Source: Misgurnus anguillicaudatus (Eukaryota > Chordata > Actinopteri > Cypriniformes > Cobitidae). From it: 64,000 nucleotides of DNA. The stretch is taken from assembly GCF_027580225.2 (NCBI RefSeq), contig NC_073354.2, positions 5,742,001-5,806,000 on the forward strand, written 5' to 3'. The position numbers and the translations under genes were made by a program. Each line of letters opens with the position of its first letter. The first letter of the stretch is position 1. Of this stretch, positions 46,919-58,462 are shown piece by piece. The notes beneath the pieces were generated by a model. That model did no database searches and was not told where the DNA came from. It saw nothing but the letters and a program-made list of their open reading frames with translations.

Positions 46919-47320
46919 AAAGGGATGGCATTTAAAAAAGTAAAGAATGACACTGGCTTTCTCAAACAAGTTAAGGTGTTTAGCCAGTCACAGGAAAATG
47001 TGGGAAAAGGCATCATCATTGCAGGTGAAAAAGCTCTAGTATCACTGTATGGGAGCAAAAGGATGAATCACTGGACATGCTAAGATACAGGCGATTCTTT
47101 ATTAAAGGAACTCAGAACTCATCTCCAGTGGAAGCTCAATCTCTCCCTCCAACGTCAGCAGCAAAGTTCCATAGTCTCCGGGTCTTTTACCAAATGATGA
47201 AGTGGAAAGGGGGAAGTGAACCTATGGACCCAAAACCTTGGGGGTGCCATGTTTTGGATGGGAGATTAATGCCAATAATGACTGATCAGCCAAGCAGCGT
47301 AACGAGCCAACACCAGGTTA
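46919..47320 (+). pseudogene. frameshifted fragment of a repeat-associated protein in the foldback core
   Basis: The first part (46924 onward, MAFKKVKNDTGFLKQVKVFS) reads to YGSKRMNH and a stop. One frame over, from about 47074, LDMLRYRRFF continues and reaches LPPTSAAKFHSLRVFYQMMK and WGCHVLDG at about 47260. I associate the pattern LY...LRY..F...LPPTSAA..HSLRVY.Q...W with predicted proteins of repeat elements in fish and arthropods, whose function I do not know. The break before LRY and the lost downstream Cys-rich part make it dead. Confidence 0.6.
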
Positions 47321-47324
47321 CTTT

Positions 47325-47415
47325 TTGCCAGGCTGGGAGGACCAGCTTAAACCAGCTACTGCCACCTTAAATCAGCAAAAAACAGTTACCAGCTTATGCT
47401 GGTCTTAGCTAAATT
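47325..47415. repeat. ACCAGCTTAAACCAGC-type repeat fragment
   Basis: GGACCAGCTTAAACCAGCTA, CTGCCACC and TTTTTCAGTAGG match part of the longer copy at 59815-60045. Confidence 0.6.
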
Positions 47416-48433
47416 TTTCAGTAGGGATTGTTAATCACTGCTATGACTAAACACATACGCATAGGTCTAAAAGGTACCAAATTGTGAAAAGCGCTATATA
47501 AATAAAATTGAATTGAAAAAAATGTAGGTTAGGTTGGAGGCCTGTCTGAAAGCGACAGGATCATTGGATGAACATTGGGCCGATGTATTTATCGTGCGTG
47601 TGGATGGTGTTTCTGTCTATGCAAATTGGGACATATTGAATAAGTGTAAAGCTCATGTGAATGTTCAAATTCATTTGAGAAGAAAATTGTAGTACCAAAA
47701 TGTTGCTTTTGGGTGTGTTTTGGGCATATTCGATTAGTGTATGGCTCATTTGCATATTAAATTTGATTTTCTAAGCAACTTGCAACACAAAAAAAACTAC
47801 TTTTCATGGGTACTTTCATTGTGTAAAGTTTCATTTTGATAGGAGTAAAGGAAACAAATAGCCCTATTGGGGTGTATTGTAGTCTGGCCTTATTGGCACA
47901 CATTTCGGATTGATGAAAAATTAACACATTTCCTCAACTAGGATTTCTTAGGACTTTTAGTATGTTGTTCTGGACACCTCATAGAAATGATCTAGGCTGA
48001 AAAAAATTCTTTTACAATTAGTCTGTCGTAAAACGCTATTTTGCCTGGACTATTGTTGAAATTGAGATTTATACATCATCTAAAATGAGGTTTACAAGGA
48101 TGTATTGTTTGTTAGGATATGACAATATTTGGCTGAAATACAACTATTTAAAAATTTGAAATTTAAAGTATTCATAAAATCTAAATTTTGAGAAAATGCC
48201 TTTAAAGTTGTTCAAATTAAGTCCTTAGCAACACATATTACTAATGGTGATAAATACATTTTGATATATTTACAATCTGACATTTGCAAAATATCTTGAT
48301 TGCACATGATCTTTACACAATGTCCTATGATTGAAGAAAAATTGATAATTTTGAACCATATAATGCATTGTTTGCTATTGCTATAAATAAACCCCTCCTA
48401 CTTAAGACTGGTTTTCTAGTCCAGGGTCACATA

Positions 48434-48522
48434 TTATTATTATTATTATTGTTATTATTATTATTATTGTTGTTATTATTATAGTTATATTATTTTAAGC
48501 AATACAATACTACTAATACTGC

Positions 48523-48565
<43 letters not shown>
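48434..48565. repeat. (TTA)n / (TAA)n trinucleotide microsatellites
   Basis: TTA repeats at about 48434-48482 and TAA repeats at about 48526-48564 form an imperfect palindromic pair immediately after the MITE end. Confidence 0.9.
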
Positions 48566-48567
<2 letters not shown>

Positions 48568-48789
48568 GTAGCAAATGAATAACTCAAGAAGAAATAATAA
48601 TTTTAATAAATAAATTACAATTAAATCATAAAATGTAAATAAATATTTTTAAAAAGTAATTTTTTTAATAAAACACTTAGTAACAAAATTAAATAGTAAT
48701 ACAATTTTATTTGTTTCATCTGCATGTCATGAGAACATTAAACAACACTACAACATATCAGAAAACTAAGAACTCAGAATGGACAGATA

Positions 48790-49035
48790 TAGGGGAGAGC
48801 GTGGCACAAAGTAACACTTTTTGGCTTTGGCTCTATCATTTAAAAACATATTCAAGTTAGATGAACCATTTTTTTACAAAATCGACACACATCTCTGCTA
48901 AAAAGTTAACACTTAAAGTTTGTTTGTGGGACCTACCGTTAATGTATAAATACACAGAAAGTGACAGGAGTGCAAACGCTACAACTTACCCCATCAGTGG
49001 GGTTAATTGTAACAAACAGAGGATTTCTTGTAAAT
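48790..49035 (+). repeat. dispersed repeat, antisense partner of 59680-59835
   Basis: ACACATCTCTGCT, ACACTTAAAGTTTGTTTGTG, CCTACCGTTA and ACAACTTACCCC occur in the same order in the reverse complement of 59680-59835. The family is unknown to me. Confidence 0.65.
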
Positions 49036-51442
49036 TTAAGTTTAAACGTAAATAACTCAATCAAATTCTGTCTTTATACTAAAGGTGGATATTGTTTATA
49101 TATCTGCCTATAATAGATAGATATCCACACATTCATCCATTCATGATCCTTCAAATCATCCTTGTATTATGCATCAATGCATATAAATAGATTTTTTTAA
49201 AGGGCTTCACAATTAAGACAAAAAAGTTATTTCTGAAAAAAGTTATTTGTGAGTTATTTCCTCTGTTATTATATTAACAGTTATCATTTTGATGAATAGT
49301 ATTTACAATGTTTTAATTTTATTATCATTGTATACCTTAATGTGTTACTGTGTTACAACTAACCCCACTGTGTAAAAATGTTTTCAATCCCAGCTATCAG
49401 TTTCTAGGAGTTGTTGACATGTTTCAAAATGGTGTTATGTTTTAGGTAACAAGACAGAGATTAAAATAATATAAAGTTGGATTTGGTGACTTACGCACCC
49501 AAGAAATTTACTTTCATGCCTCCAAAACACTCTTTATTTAATATCTTAACCAAAACACATCAAATCTTTTTAAAAATTTACAGAAGATCATCATCTGACA
49601 GTGAGAGAAAAAGAGCTGTGTTAAAATTAACCCCGCATTTGTTTGTGCCCCGCTCACCCCTATCAATAAAAGAAAATTACCAATTGAAGGTTCAATATCA
49701 GGTACAAAAGCTACGTAAAATACGTCTGATAAAAACGTTAAAGCGCTTAAAAATTAAATGTTTTTAAAGTTAAACATGCAAATGTGCTTAAAATTACAGA
49801 AATATTTAGAATGTCGTGTACTTCAAGTAAGTAATTTATGGCAGGTATTGGGTTCGATTGACAAAAAGTTTGAAAAACACTGCCACAAAACAGCCATTTT
49901 TTATGCTATAAAGACTGTAGTGTAGTTTACTGTAGCAATATAAATATAAAATGAATGTTACTGTGAGTGATTTTGGTCTTACATGATTTGTTTTACTCAT
50001 ATGCTAGGGAAATCAAATTAACAGTAATAAAAATATTGAATTAAAAATATAAAAAAATCCTACTTGGAAGTTATTTTCAAATATCAGACATAGAGTTGAT
50101 TATGAATAAACATTCATTATCTTAGTGGCAACAACATATAGCTGTGCAGCTGACAAATAATATCTAGCAGTAAAAACGCCTACCAGCACTTGACAATCTC
50201 AAGAGATAAATCCACGTCTGTGTGTTTCAAAGGACTTTATATACATGCTATCTGTGGTTTACTGTATTTTCATACATTTATTTGTTTTTCTAAAAGAGGA
50301 TAAAAAAGAGTGTCTAATTTCCTCCATTGCACCTTGAAGTAAATCAAGCGCTTATTTCCACTCCATTATGTCTGCAGCCGCTGTCTGTCTGTATGTTTCT
50401 ACACATAATAAACATTGATTTCCAGCTGCACATTGTGTTTTTAATGCCGAACGAAATGAAAATTAGTACATCATCATCATTTTCATGCTTGTTTTTCTAA
50501 AGGGACGTTTCCTTTGCTTCTGTATACAGTGTACTGAATGACCTTCAGGTAAAGAGTCCAGCTTTCATTGTGCAACATCCAGTCCTTCACACCAGAAACA
50601 TGTGGGCTTCTTTTATACAACACTGAAAAGCTTTGAGAAATGAGCCGTGTTGCCAGGGAGATGTTATTTGGGAAGAAAAAGGCAGTTTTATACTACTTTC
50701 CGCTTGTTGTTGTTTTAATTCTCGTCTCTTTACTTCCAGACGCTCGAAGAAAGCACCAAGAACTGCTTGACGCACTATAGCGCACACCAGTGAAAGGGTA
50801 AGCACAGCTTTCTGTTTCTTCTGACTGAAATATAATGCACACCAACAATGCACTTGTCTCGATCTATTCATGAGATTCATCACTCTTTGAAGGACAACAA
50901 AGGATAAGAGTGATTTTTGTTCCCTTTCTAATTTCCAACCTGCCAAATGGTTTGGAGAGATAAGGAAAAAATCAATTAACTCTGCAATGCCGGCCCAGAC
51001 AGTGAGCGAAATTTGTACATTATACACGTTGTGTCATTTTATTGCAAGAGTCGATCTACTATCAATGCTAGAGGCTGCAGAGTTTGAAAAAAAAATAATT
51101 AGCCTTTCGACAACAAAGTCACTTCCCCCTACACCAAATGCTGTCAAAAAATGCTGACTGACTGCGGGGGTTAAAACATAGGTTGTCCCAAAAAAGGATA
51201 GGGCGGAGAAAAAGCGCACTTCAGTCATCAGACTCTGTGCCTCATCTGTCAGACCGTCACGCTTGTGCGCTCAGTTCAATTCTCATTTCGTTTTTATCGC
51301 AGCTCACCGGAGCCGGTGCGGAGAAATTATCTGCTGTCAGGACCTGCGCCGGGCTGATAGGGAGCCGCAGAGCGTGTGGGGGCCACCCCAAGGTGAGAGA
51401 GACGGCGCCGGGGGGAAGGGAGCAAAAAGTCGGGGACCGAAG
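49036..51442. other. intergenic before cldn20, including its unmapped promoter and 5' leader
   Basis: GC content rises from about 51200. A minus-strand frame of 146 residues at 50587-51027 has no recognisable domain. The cldn20 transcription start is not visible. The claudin frame stays open upstream to 51263 but gives unlikely sequence. Confidence 0.4.
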
Positions 51443-52315
51443 ATGCCTTCTTCTACCATGCAGATGTTTGCGTTCATTCTGGCGGTGCTGGGTGTCGTGA
51501 GTGCCACGGTGGCCACTCTGCTACCCAACTGGAAGGTGAGCGCAGACGTGGGGAACAACATCATGACGGCCATCTCGCAGATGCAGGGACTCTGGATGGA
51601 CTGCACCTGGTACAGCACCGGGGTCTTCAGTTGTTCTCTTAAGTACTCCGTGTTGGCTTTGCCCGCCTACCTGCAGACCGCACGCACCACTATGGTGCTC
51701 TCCTGCATGACGGCGACAATGGGACTCTGCCTGGCCGCCCTCGGGCTGAAATGCACTCGTTGGGGTGGGAGTTATCGCTCTAAGGGACACACGGCCATTT
51801 CGGCGGGGGCTTGCTTCGTCGTAGCGGGGCTCCTGTGCCTGGTACCCGCGTCTTGGTTCACCAATGAGGTCATCACTACATTTATGGACTCCAAAGTGCC
51901 CAAGAGCAGCAAGTACGAACCGGGTGCCGCAGTGTACGTGGCATTCGTATCGGCTGGATTCCTGTTAGCCGCAGGTGTAATCTTCTGCCTCTCGTGTCCT
52001 GGAAAAAGAGGGGGTCCGCTCGATTCGGGCTCGTCCCACCCCGACAAGCCAAAGCAGAAGCTGCGCCAAGAGCAGTCGACCTGCAACCAACAGAAGCAAG
52101 AGCACCGGGAACAGCAGAGTCAGACTGAGCCGCAGGATCGAGAGCAGTCGCAGAGAGAGACACCGAAACAGGAAAAGCTTCAAGCGGACGATCGTCAGCA
52201 AGACAAGCCAGTGCCAGAGAGGCTGATCTTGGAGAAGGACAAACAGTACCAGTCTCCATCTCGAACCCGAAATCAAGACCCCAAGGCCGTCTACAGTCTC
52301 CACGATTACGTGTAA
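51443..52315 (+). CDS. cldn20: claudin-20-like tight junction protein, single exon, long C-terminal tail
   Basis: 290 residues, four-pass claudin; the stop codon TAA follows at 52316-52318. TM1 about 7-27, TM2 82-102, TM3 117-137, TM4 163-183. The first extracellular loop has the signature W30, GLW 49-51, C54 and C64. LLPNWKV and GLWMDCTWYSTGVFSCSLKY fit remembered human claudin-20 better than other claudins, and the C-terminal DYV is a PDZ ligand as in that protein. Claudins form paracellular strands through cis and trans contacts. The start at 51443 (A at -3) was chosen because the open frame continues upstream only with non-claudin sequence. The tail from about residue 186 is long, rich in Q, E, K and R; human claudin-20 has about 219 residues in all. 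Position downstream of tiam2 agrees with human 6q25. Confidence 0.9.
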   Translation: MPSSTMQMFAFILAVLGVVSATVATLLPNWKVSADVGNNIMTAISQMQGLWMDCTWYSTGVFSCSLKYSVLALPAYLQTARTTMVLSCMTATMGLCLAALGLKCTRWGGSYRSKGHTAISAGACFVVAGLLCLVPASWFTNEVITTFMDSKVPKSSKYEPGAAVYVAFVSAGFLLAAGVIFCLSCPGKRGGPLDSGSSHPDKPKQKLRQEQSTCNQQKQEHREQQSQTEPQDREQSQRETPKQEKLQADDRQQDKPVPERLILEKDKQYQSPSRTRNQDPKAVYSLHDYV

Positions 52316-52318
52316 ACA

Positions 52319-53285
52319 ACAAGGCATGTAGGAGGTTCTCGCTTATCAGACTGCCTTTCTACTGTTTGTGACCGGCAAAAAGAGGAGGAGAAAAGCAAAG
52401 GAACAGCAGGAGGAATAATGACTTTGATGGTGTTATCAACCCCTCTCATCCGTGCTTTGCTTAGAGCGAGCGAGGCATTTCCAAAACCCTGGAATAGACA
52501 AACTGAGGATTGTGAATCGACGGGTAAATGATTTTACCGCAATGACAAGCAAACGACGGAGTGGCTTTATGATGCAACATTTAAGGAATACCTAGGATAA
52601 AAACTTCTTAACTTAGCATTTTATTTTTGCCTTACAGTCATCACCTTGTCCGAGTAACCAGCTAAATATTTCGCAAGCAATTTTTTTAATCAAACTTTTG
52701 GTAGCTGGATCCGTGTGTGATTAGCAAGTTTACGCGGTTTTATTTCATGCGCTTGTAGATTTATGTTTAGGTGCATGCTGATGGTAGATAATGGTGTTAA
52801 CAATACCGCAAAATGACTTCAGTTCATACAGCACTCTGGGGAATAGTCAAGCCTCCACCTAAGGGATTATTCTCACCATCAGCTGTCCATTAAATGGTAT
52901 CCTTCAGAAAAGAGATTTTGACGCGTCCAGTCCATATTTTTGAAAGAGTGGTGGTGGTTGGGGGGTGGCGCACAGCCCATCATCTGAGGTAATGATGCTT
53001 TTTGCTTTTCCATTAGGGTTGGCTATGGTTGGGTGCACACTGCTCATTTACTGCGAGCAGGCACAGATACAAACACACACACACACATAGGCTTTCTTTC
53101 ACTCGCCCATACTCTTGCTATAAGGCTAATAGGGTCTCGCACCCAATCATCTTGATGCTGTGCGTCTGTGTGTCATGCCTGCAGGAAGTGCTGTTCTAGG
53201 ACAAACAGGACGCTGTAACACGATGTTCTGGGTCTACACGAAAAGTGGAACCAAGGTGACACAAGTCTCAACGGTGGCTGTGATA
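52319..53285 (+). other. probable cldn20 3' untranslated region, then intergenic
   Basis: No clear AATAAA with a downstream element could be chosen near the stop. A short (CA)n lies at about 53071-53088. No gene. Confidence 0.4.
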
Positions 53286-53440
53286 CGACTCCCCGCTGGG
53301 CAACAATTACACCTTTGGTCCACATCTATTTTACATCTATACATTTGGCAGACGCTTCAAAGCGATGTTTATGCTCTGGGATTCAACCTATGACCTTTTG
53401 CGCTTTTTTACGCAGTGCAATGCCGAGTCAGCTACAGAAA
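53286..53440 (-). mobile_element. tRNA-derived SINE, antisense copy, decayed
   Basis: CATTTGGCAGACGCTTC and AAAGCGATG, then GGGATTCAACCTATGACC (B-box complement) and CAGTGCAATGCCGAGTCAGC, are the reverse complement order of the SINE at 23262-23395. Confidence 0.68.
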
Positions 53441-53951
53441 CATTCAGCACTGTGCATTATTTTAATTTAGAGTCGAACATTAAACATGTAACTCCATAAG
53501 CATATGAAAGATGTTTGACTCAAGCTATTAAAGGTGTTTTTGTGCTGCTGTCATTGTAACACTGTGACAATGCCCGCCTTTCGTACAAGCACTCTTACTG
53601 CACTTTGCCTTTAATACGCATGTACAGATACTGCAACAGATATTGGGCGACAGTACGAATGTAAGATTCAAGCGGTCCATACATTTAATGGACAGATCTT
53701 GCTTTATTGTGTTGCTGTATGCAGACCGGATACAAACACTTACAGTGGGATCTAAAACACTGAGACCACTATAAAAATGTTTCTTGCAACCTTTTAAAAT
53801 AATAATTTACTTTCATTTATAATCATTTATGTGAGAGCTATGGCTTCAGTATTGACTTTCTGAATGGACATGAACTTAGTTGAAATGCATCAAGGATGTC
53901 TAATCTTTTGTAAAAATGAGTTTACATGGTCACATAATTGCTTATATTTAG
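53441..53951. other. intergenic, nothing recognised
   Basis: AT-rich sequence with no feature. Confidence 0.4.
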
Positions 53952-54256
53952 TAAGGGATAGTTCACCCAAAAATAAAAATTGTGTCTTCATTTACTCACC
54001 CTCATGATGTTACAATGTATACATTTCTTTGTTCTGATGAACACAAAAGACGATATTTCATGCAATGTAAGTAACCAAACTGATTTTGAGCACCATTGTA
54101 GTATTTTTGTCCTACTATGGAAGTCAGTGATGCTCCTGCTTGATTATAAATATCTTCCTTTGCATTCAGCAGAACAAAGAAATGTATACAGGATTTTAAT
54201 ATTATTAGGGTGGGTGGATGATACGGTTTTCATTTTTGGGTGAACTATCCCTTTAA
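53952..54256. mobile_element. MITE with GGGATAGTTCACCC ends, 300 bp
   Basis: AAGGGATAGTTCACCCAAAA and TTTTTGGGTGAACTATCCCTT are inverted repeats. This end sequence is extremely common in fish genomes, from memory. Confidence 0.88.
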
Positions 54257-54332
54257 AGTAGAATAATATTTCTCTTAGTCCTAACATTTCTATAAAAGCA
54301 AACACTTTCAATGTTGTTTTAGAAATTTGGAC

Positions 54333-55133
54333 ACCACTGCAAAAAATGAATTTCTTAGTATTTTTGTCTTGTTTTCAGTAAAAATATCTAATTTTTTTTA
54401 TCAAGATGCATTTTCTTGTTTAGCAAAATGACCTAAGAAAATAAGTCTAGTTTGTAGACAAAAATCATCAAATTTAAGTGAATTTGCAAAGAAGCAAAAA
54501 ATAAAATACTGCCAATAGGGTAAGAAATAAATCTTCTTTCTTAATAAACACTTAATTTAATAAAAAAATCTTTCCAGATTATTATTTTTTTGCTTGTGTT
54601 AAGCACAAATTTACTAAATTAGTTTTAAAAACTGGACTTATTTTCTTATGTCATTTTGTTTATCAAGAAAATGCATCTTGATTTAAGAATTTTTTGATTA
54701 TTCGTACTGAAAACAAGACAAAATACAAAGTAAGAATACAAAGTCTGCAAAAAATGATTTTCAAAAAAAAAATTCTTAGTATTTTTGTCTTGTTTTCAGT
54801 AAAAATATCTAAAAATTCTTAAAATTAAGATGATGAGCAAAATAACTAAAGAAAATAAGTCTAGTTTTTAGACAAACAATATCCAATTTAAGTGATTTTG
54901 TGCATAAAACAAGCAAAAAAAATCTGCCATAGAGGAATTTTTTATTGAATTTTTCTTGACTTTAGTGTTTAAGAAAAATTTTCAAGATTTCTTTGCTTGC
55001 CCCATTGGCAGATTTTTTTTGCTTTTTTATGCGCAAAATCTCTTACATTTTCTCTTACATTTTCTTGGGTCGTTTTGCTCATCATCTTAATTTAAGAAGT
55101 GTTTTTCTTGAAAATAATTTTTTGCAGTGTGTG
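54333..55133. repeat. clustered, partly nested copies of a CACTGCAAAAAATG MITE
   Basis: CTTAGTATTTTTGTCTTGTT occurs at about 54355 and 54776. The reverse (AAAACAAGACAAAATAC) is at about 54711, and TTTTTTGCAGTGTG closes the block at about 55120. AAAATAAGTCTAGTTT also recurs. Confidence 0.7.
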
Positions 55134-55414
55134 ATTGAGATGTATATTTTTCTGATCTGTAAAGTATTATGGATATATTAAGTGTCACACAGAAAAGTGC
55201 AATATATTTATATACCAGAGATAAAAATGCTAATACACAGATTTAATAGATTGGAGCTTCTACCTATAATTTAATATTGTAAAAATTTAAATCAAATGAA
55301 ACAAATGTATACCCAGAGGTCTGCAAATGTTTGCACTCATGCATTTTGAGAGACAATGATGGACAGATATTTGCTTTCTTTTTGTTTAAGAACTTTGACA
55401 AAGTGAATGTTGAA
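55134..55414. other. intergenic, nothing recognised
   Basis: AT-rich sequence with no feature. Confidence 0.4.
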
Positions 55415-55542
55415 TACACTCGAAAAAATGCATTGGGTCAAAAAGAGACAATTAACCCATACATGTATATATTAAAGTTAACAATGGGTTTAAACAACCC
55501 AGCATAGGTTAAATTACAACCCAGCATTTCTTGAGTGTATAA
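55415..55542. mobile_element. short MITE, 128 bp
   Basis: ACACTCGAAAAAATGCATTGGGT and ACCCAGCATTTCTTGAGTGT (each read from its outer CACTC) are imperfect inverted repeats around a TTAACCC/GGGTTTAAA core. Confidence 0.6.
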
Positions 55543-56372
55543 AGCTTCTGTATATATCCAAAACAAGCTGCTTGGTTTTATTGTTTTTAAATTCTTTATT
55601 TTTCTTATTTGCCTTGATGAAATAAGGGCTCCGTGTTGAAAGACTGACAATGTTTGAACAGTATTTATATACAACTATCAAATTAAAGCACATGCTTGTA
55701 CAGCAAAACATGTATGAATGTTATTGTTGTCTATTAAAAAGGAAACCATTTCTCTCCATACTGAGCTTATCCGCAAATTGAGGCGTTTTTGTTCAACCGG
55801 CCACTCCATCTCACATTATTCTCTCTTTGTTTCGCATTCGTGATCCGACTGCAAACGCCTCCTCGTAACGGGGGTGTATGGCACGAGCTGTCTCGGTTGG
55901 CCGCATCGGCCAGGAGTCAGGCCTCCCCAAATGACGATCTACATACGCCCTCTGTGAGTGTATTCAAGCATCAAATAAGCTTCATTTACACAGCTGACTG
56001 CCCACTGAACAGAGAAGCTGGCTGCGATTTACCAAGCACTCATGATGGAGACAGGCACACTTCACTTATTGATCAGACTGAGGTTAAATCAGTCGTATTC
56101 ATCTGCTGCTTTACATGCGCATTGTTTACGCAGATGGAGACGTTGCTTATTGTCAATGAAATCAATAATTGATTCTACAATTCAAATGTTGAGAGAAGGA
56201 GACTCATCAAAGGAGATGAAGAAGATGTTTTGCATTGTGTTGAGCGGCTCTTGGGATCAACAGCGGTGACATCAGGTTCACTTTCTGAATATTGGTGTCT
56301 TTTTAACTATGGTGAACGTTTAGAGAACAAACTTCCATAAGACAAATTTGTCAGATTCGCAGTAGTTTACAG
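55543..56372. other. intergenic, nothing recognised
   Basis: One open frame of 127 codons at 55789-56172 has no recognisable domain and unremarkable composition. I cannot support it as a gene. Confidence 0.4.
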
Positions 56373-56657
56373 CAGTGGTTCTCAAAGTTTTTCAGCGTGC
56401 GGCCCCCTTTGTGTACGGTGCATTACTTCGCGGCCCCCCAAAGAAAATTTATGACAAAAAACAGTTATAGAACTTCACATTTTAATTAAACAAAACATTA
56501 AATTATACAAAGTAGGTCTGCCTTATTTTTTTTGGTTTAATTTCACAGAATTCATGATAAATTAATGTATTTTATAAAATGTCATAAAACTGGGGCCCCC
56601 CTGGCACCATCTCGCGGCCCCCCCTGGGGGCCCCGGACCCCAGTTTGAGAACCACTG
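56373..56657. mobile_element. hAT MITE (CAGTGGTTCTCAAA family), copy 2
   Basis: CAGTGGTTCTCAAAGTTTTT and CCAGTTTGAGAACCACTG are the ends. A perfect 8-bp target duplication GTTTACAG flanks it (56365-56372, 56658-56665). Confidence 0.93.
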
Positions 56658-56665
56658 GTTTACAG

Positions 56666-57381
56666 TACACAGCAAAATCTGTAACGTTTTTTTAAATTGT
56701 GACCTAAAATGATTAATTTACTAAAACTGGTCTTCATTGGCCCTAGAAAGTAAACGAAAGTAACCAATTTTTAGACAGATTTTACTAAAAACAGCTACAA
56801 CCTGCAAGTTTTTGAGCAATTCGATTTTCAAGCTAAGCTTAAAAATAAGATTACCCTTTAATTGCCCTAAAAAATATATTTTTTGAATCCTAAGAAATGA
56901 CAAAGAATTATTATATATATATTTTAAACTATTGTTATGTTATATTTATGTTTTTTCCAGTATTTAAAAAATTCAGACAAGTTGGTTGTGTGAACATAAA
57001 CACTTTAAAAGTAGTTTGATTCTGATTTACAGTTTTTCTTGTTGTGAACAAATATGCAACAATGTCCATTGTATGTTACACAACACATGCATATTAATCC
57101 ACAGACAGCACTTTATATGAGTCTTAAAAGTTACTTTAAAGAAATATTCTGGGTTCAATACAAGTAAAACTCAATCCACAGCATTTGCTGCATAATCTTG
57201 CTTACTATAAAAAAAGCTTGAATTGGGCTAGTCATTTTATTGTTGTTTTTATGATGATATGAAGTTGGTTTAAAATTCAGTCTTAATGATTAGTGGTAAA
57301 CAAACTTGGCTTGCTGTTCTCAAAGGGATCTATGAACCTTCAGAGAAAGGGAACCTGAGGCCGGGGCTCGAGCCGCAAGGT
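56666..57381. other. intergenic, nothing recognised
   Basis: AT-rich sequence with no feature. Confidence 0.4.
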
Positions 57382-57765
57382 TAATGCTGTGTTTACACCA
57401 GCCACGTCTGAGGCGTCAAATTCGCGTCTACTGCGTCTAGTTTGCTGCTTGAACAGTTTGAGTGTACTCGCTTCATTCATGAAATTCTAGTCATCGAGAA
57501 ATTCACACGGAAATTTGCGTCATGGGAGGGGCTTCTGCGACTCGGCTCGCTTTCTGTAATCACATCACTTCTAAAGCAAGCTCCTGATTGGTTAACGCGG
57601 CGCATTTTTCCAACAAAGTTCACATTTTTCAACTCGCGCGTTTGCCACGGAAACGCTCAATTTGCAGCATTCGTGAGACCTCCAGATGCACGTCAACGCG
57701 TCTTCACATTGACTTAGCATTGAAATCACTCGCGCTTGACGCCTCTACAGCGGCTGGTGTAATGG
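57382..57765. mobile_element. MITE-like element with TGTTTACACCAGCC ends
   Basis: GCTGTGTTTACACCAGCCAC, then GAGGCGTCAA, pairs with TTGACGCCTC and GCGGCTGGTGTAA at the right. CpG-rich. Confidence 0.72.
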
Positions 57766-58164
57766 TACATTCACACTGGGCGCAAGTCATGGAGACTGCT
57801 TTATATACGCTCTAATGATGATTGACATGTTTAGGCTCCTCCTGAATCTGTGTTTACAAGTTTATTTAACAGAATAGATGAATATTTCAGGTTTACCTTT
57901 TTGGGGGGTTGTTTTGAGAATTTTTATTTCAGTTTAAGGTGGATCTTAATAAAAAACGAATAAAAAATTGATTTAATATTCTAAATTTCATGTTTTCACT
58001 AAATTTGTCAATGCTAAAAAAGTGAAAACTACATAGTTTAAATTATTTTTGTGTAGTTGAAAGATCCACTTTCATTATTTTACTGGCTACATATTTATGT
58101 TATTTTTAAGAATTCTTATCAAGTCAGTTTTCCTTCATGCATTGCCACATTTTTTATTTAATAT

Positions 58165-58460
58165 TAGGGCTATCATAAGCTTAATCAATTAATCGCATAC
58201 AAAATAAAAAATTGTGTTTGCATGTGTGTGTGTAATTATTATGTATATATAAAGACACACATACATAAACTTAAGAAAATTTATATTTATGTATATTTTT
58301 AAGACTTATATATAATATAAAATATATAAAAATCTAAATAAATGTGTGTGTATATTTATATATACAAAATAATTACACACAGTGCACACACAAATATATA
58401 ATGCAAACACAAACTTTTATTTTGTATGTAATTAATCACGATTAAGCTTTTGACAGCCTA
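58165..58460. mobile_element. hAT-like short element (TAGGGCTATCA ends)
   Basis: TAGGGCTATCATAAGCTTAA and TTAAGCTTTTGACAGCCTA-type ends are inverted; AATTAATCGCAT pairs with TAATTAATCACG inside, around AC/GT-rich blocks. Related to the 1.2-kb element at 29585. Confidence 0.75.
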
Positions 58461-58462
58461 AC

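Larger units (their letters stand above)
45609..48052. mobile_element. 2444-bp foldback element with arms of about 530 bp and a coding relic inside
   Basis: Outer ends TAGTCCAGGCAAA and TTTTGCCTGGACTA are inverted repeats. The arms 45609-46140 and 47530-48052 pair over most of their length, for example CAATCCGAAATGTGTGCCAA near 45760 with its complement near 47890. TTG flanks both sides (45606-45608, 48053-48055), and removing the element restores a continuous MITE. The core carries a broken protein-coding fragment at 46919-47320. Confidence 0.82.
45574..48431. mobile_element. TGTGACC-type MITE, copy 2, split by a 2.4-kb foldback element
   Basis: The left piece 45574-45608 (TGTGACCATGGACCACTAAA) and the right piece 48053-48431 (ending AGTCCAGGGTCACA) together make a MITE of about 414 bp like the one at 9813-10181. 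The right piece holds the same TGTTAGGATATGACAATATT segment. Confidence 0.8.

Noticed and set aside
50587..51027. Minus-strand frame of 146 codons
   Set aside because: No recognisable domain, no splice context and no repeat match. Probably chance.
51263..51442. In-frame N-terminal extension of the claudin (60 codons)
   Set aside because: Not claudin-like, and it would displace TM1 from the N-terminus. The ATG at 51443 gives a normal claudin start.
51337..52327. Long minus-strand and alternate frames over the claudin
   Set aside because: Shadows of the GC-rich claudin coding sequence. The claudin frame has the W-GLW-C-C signature and the DYV end.
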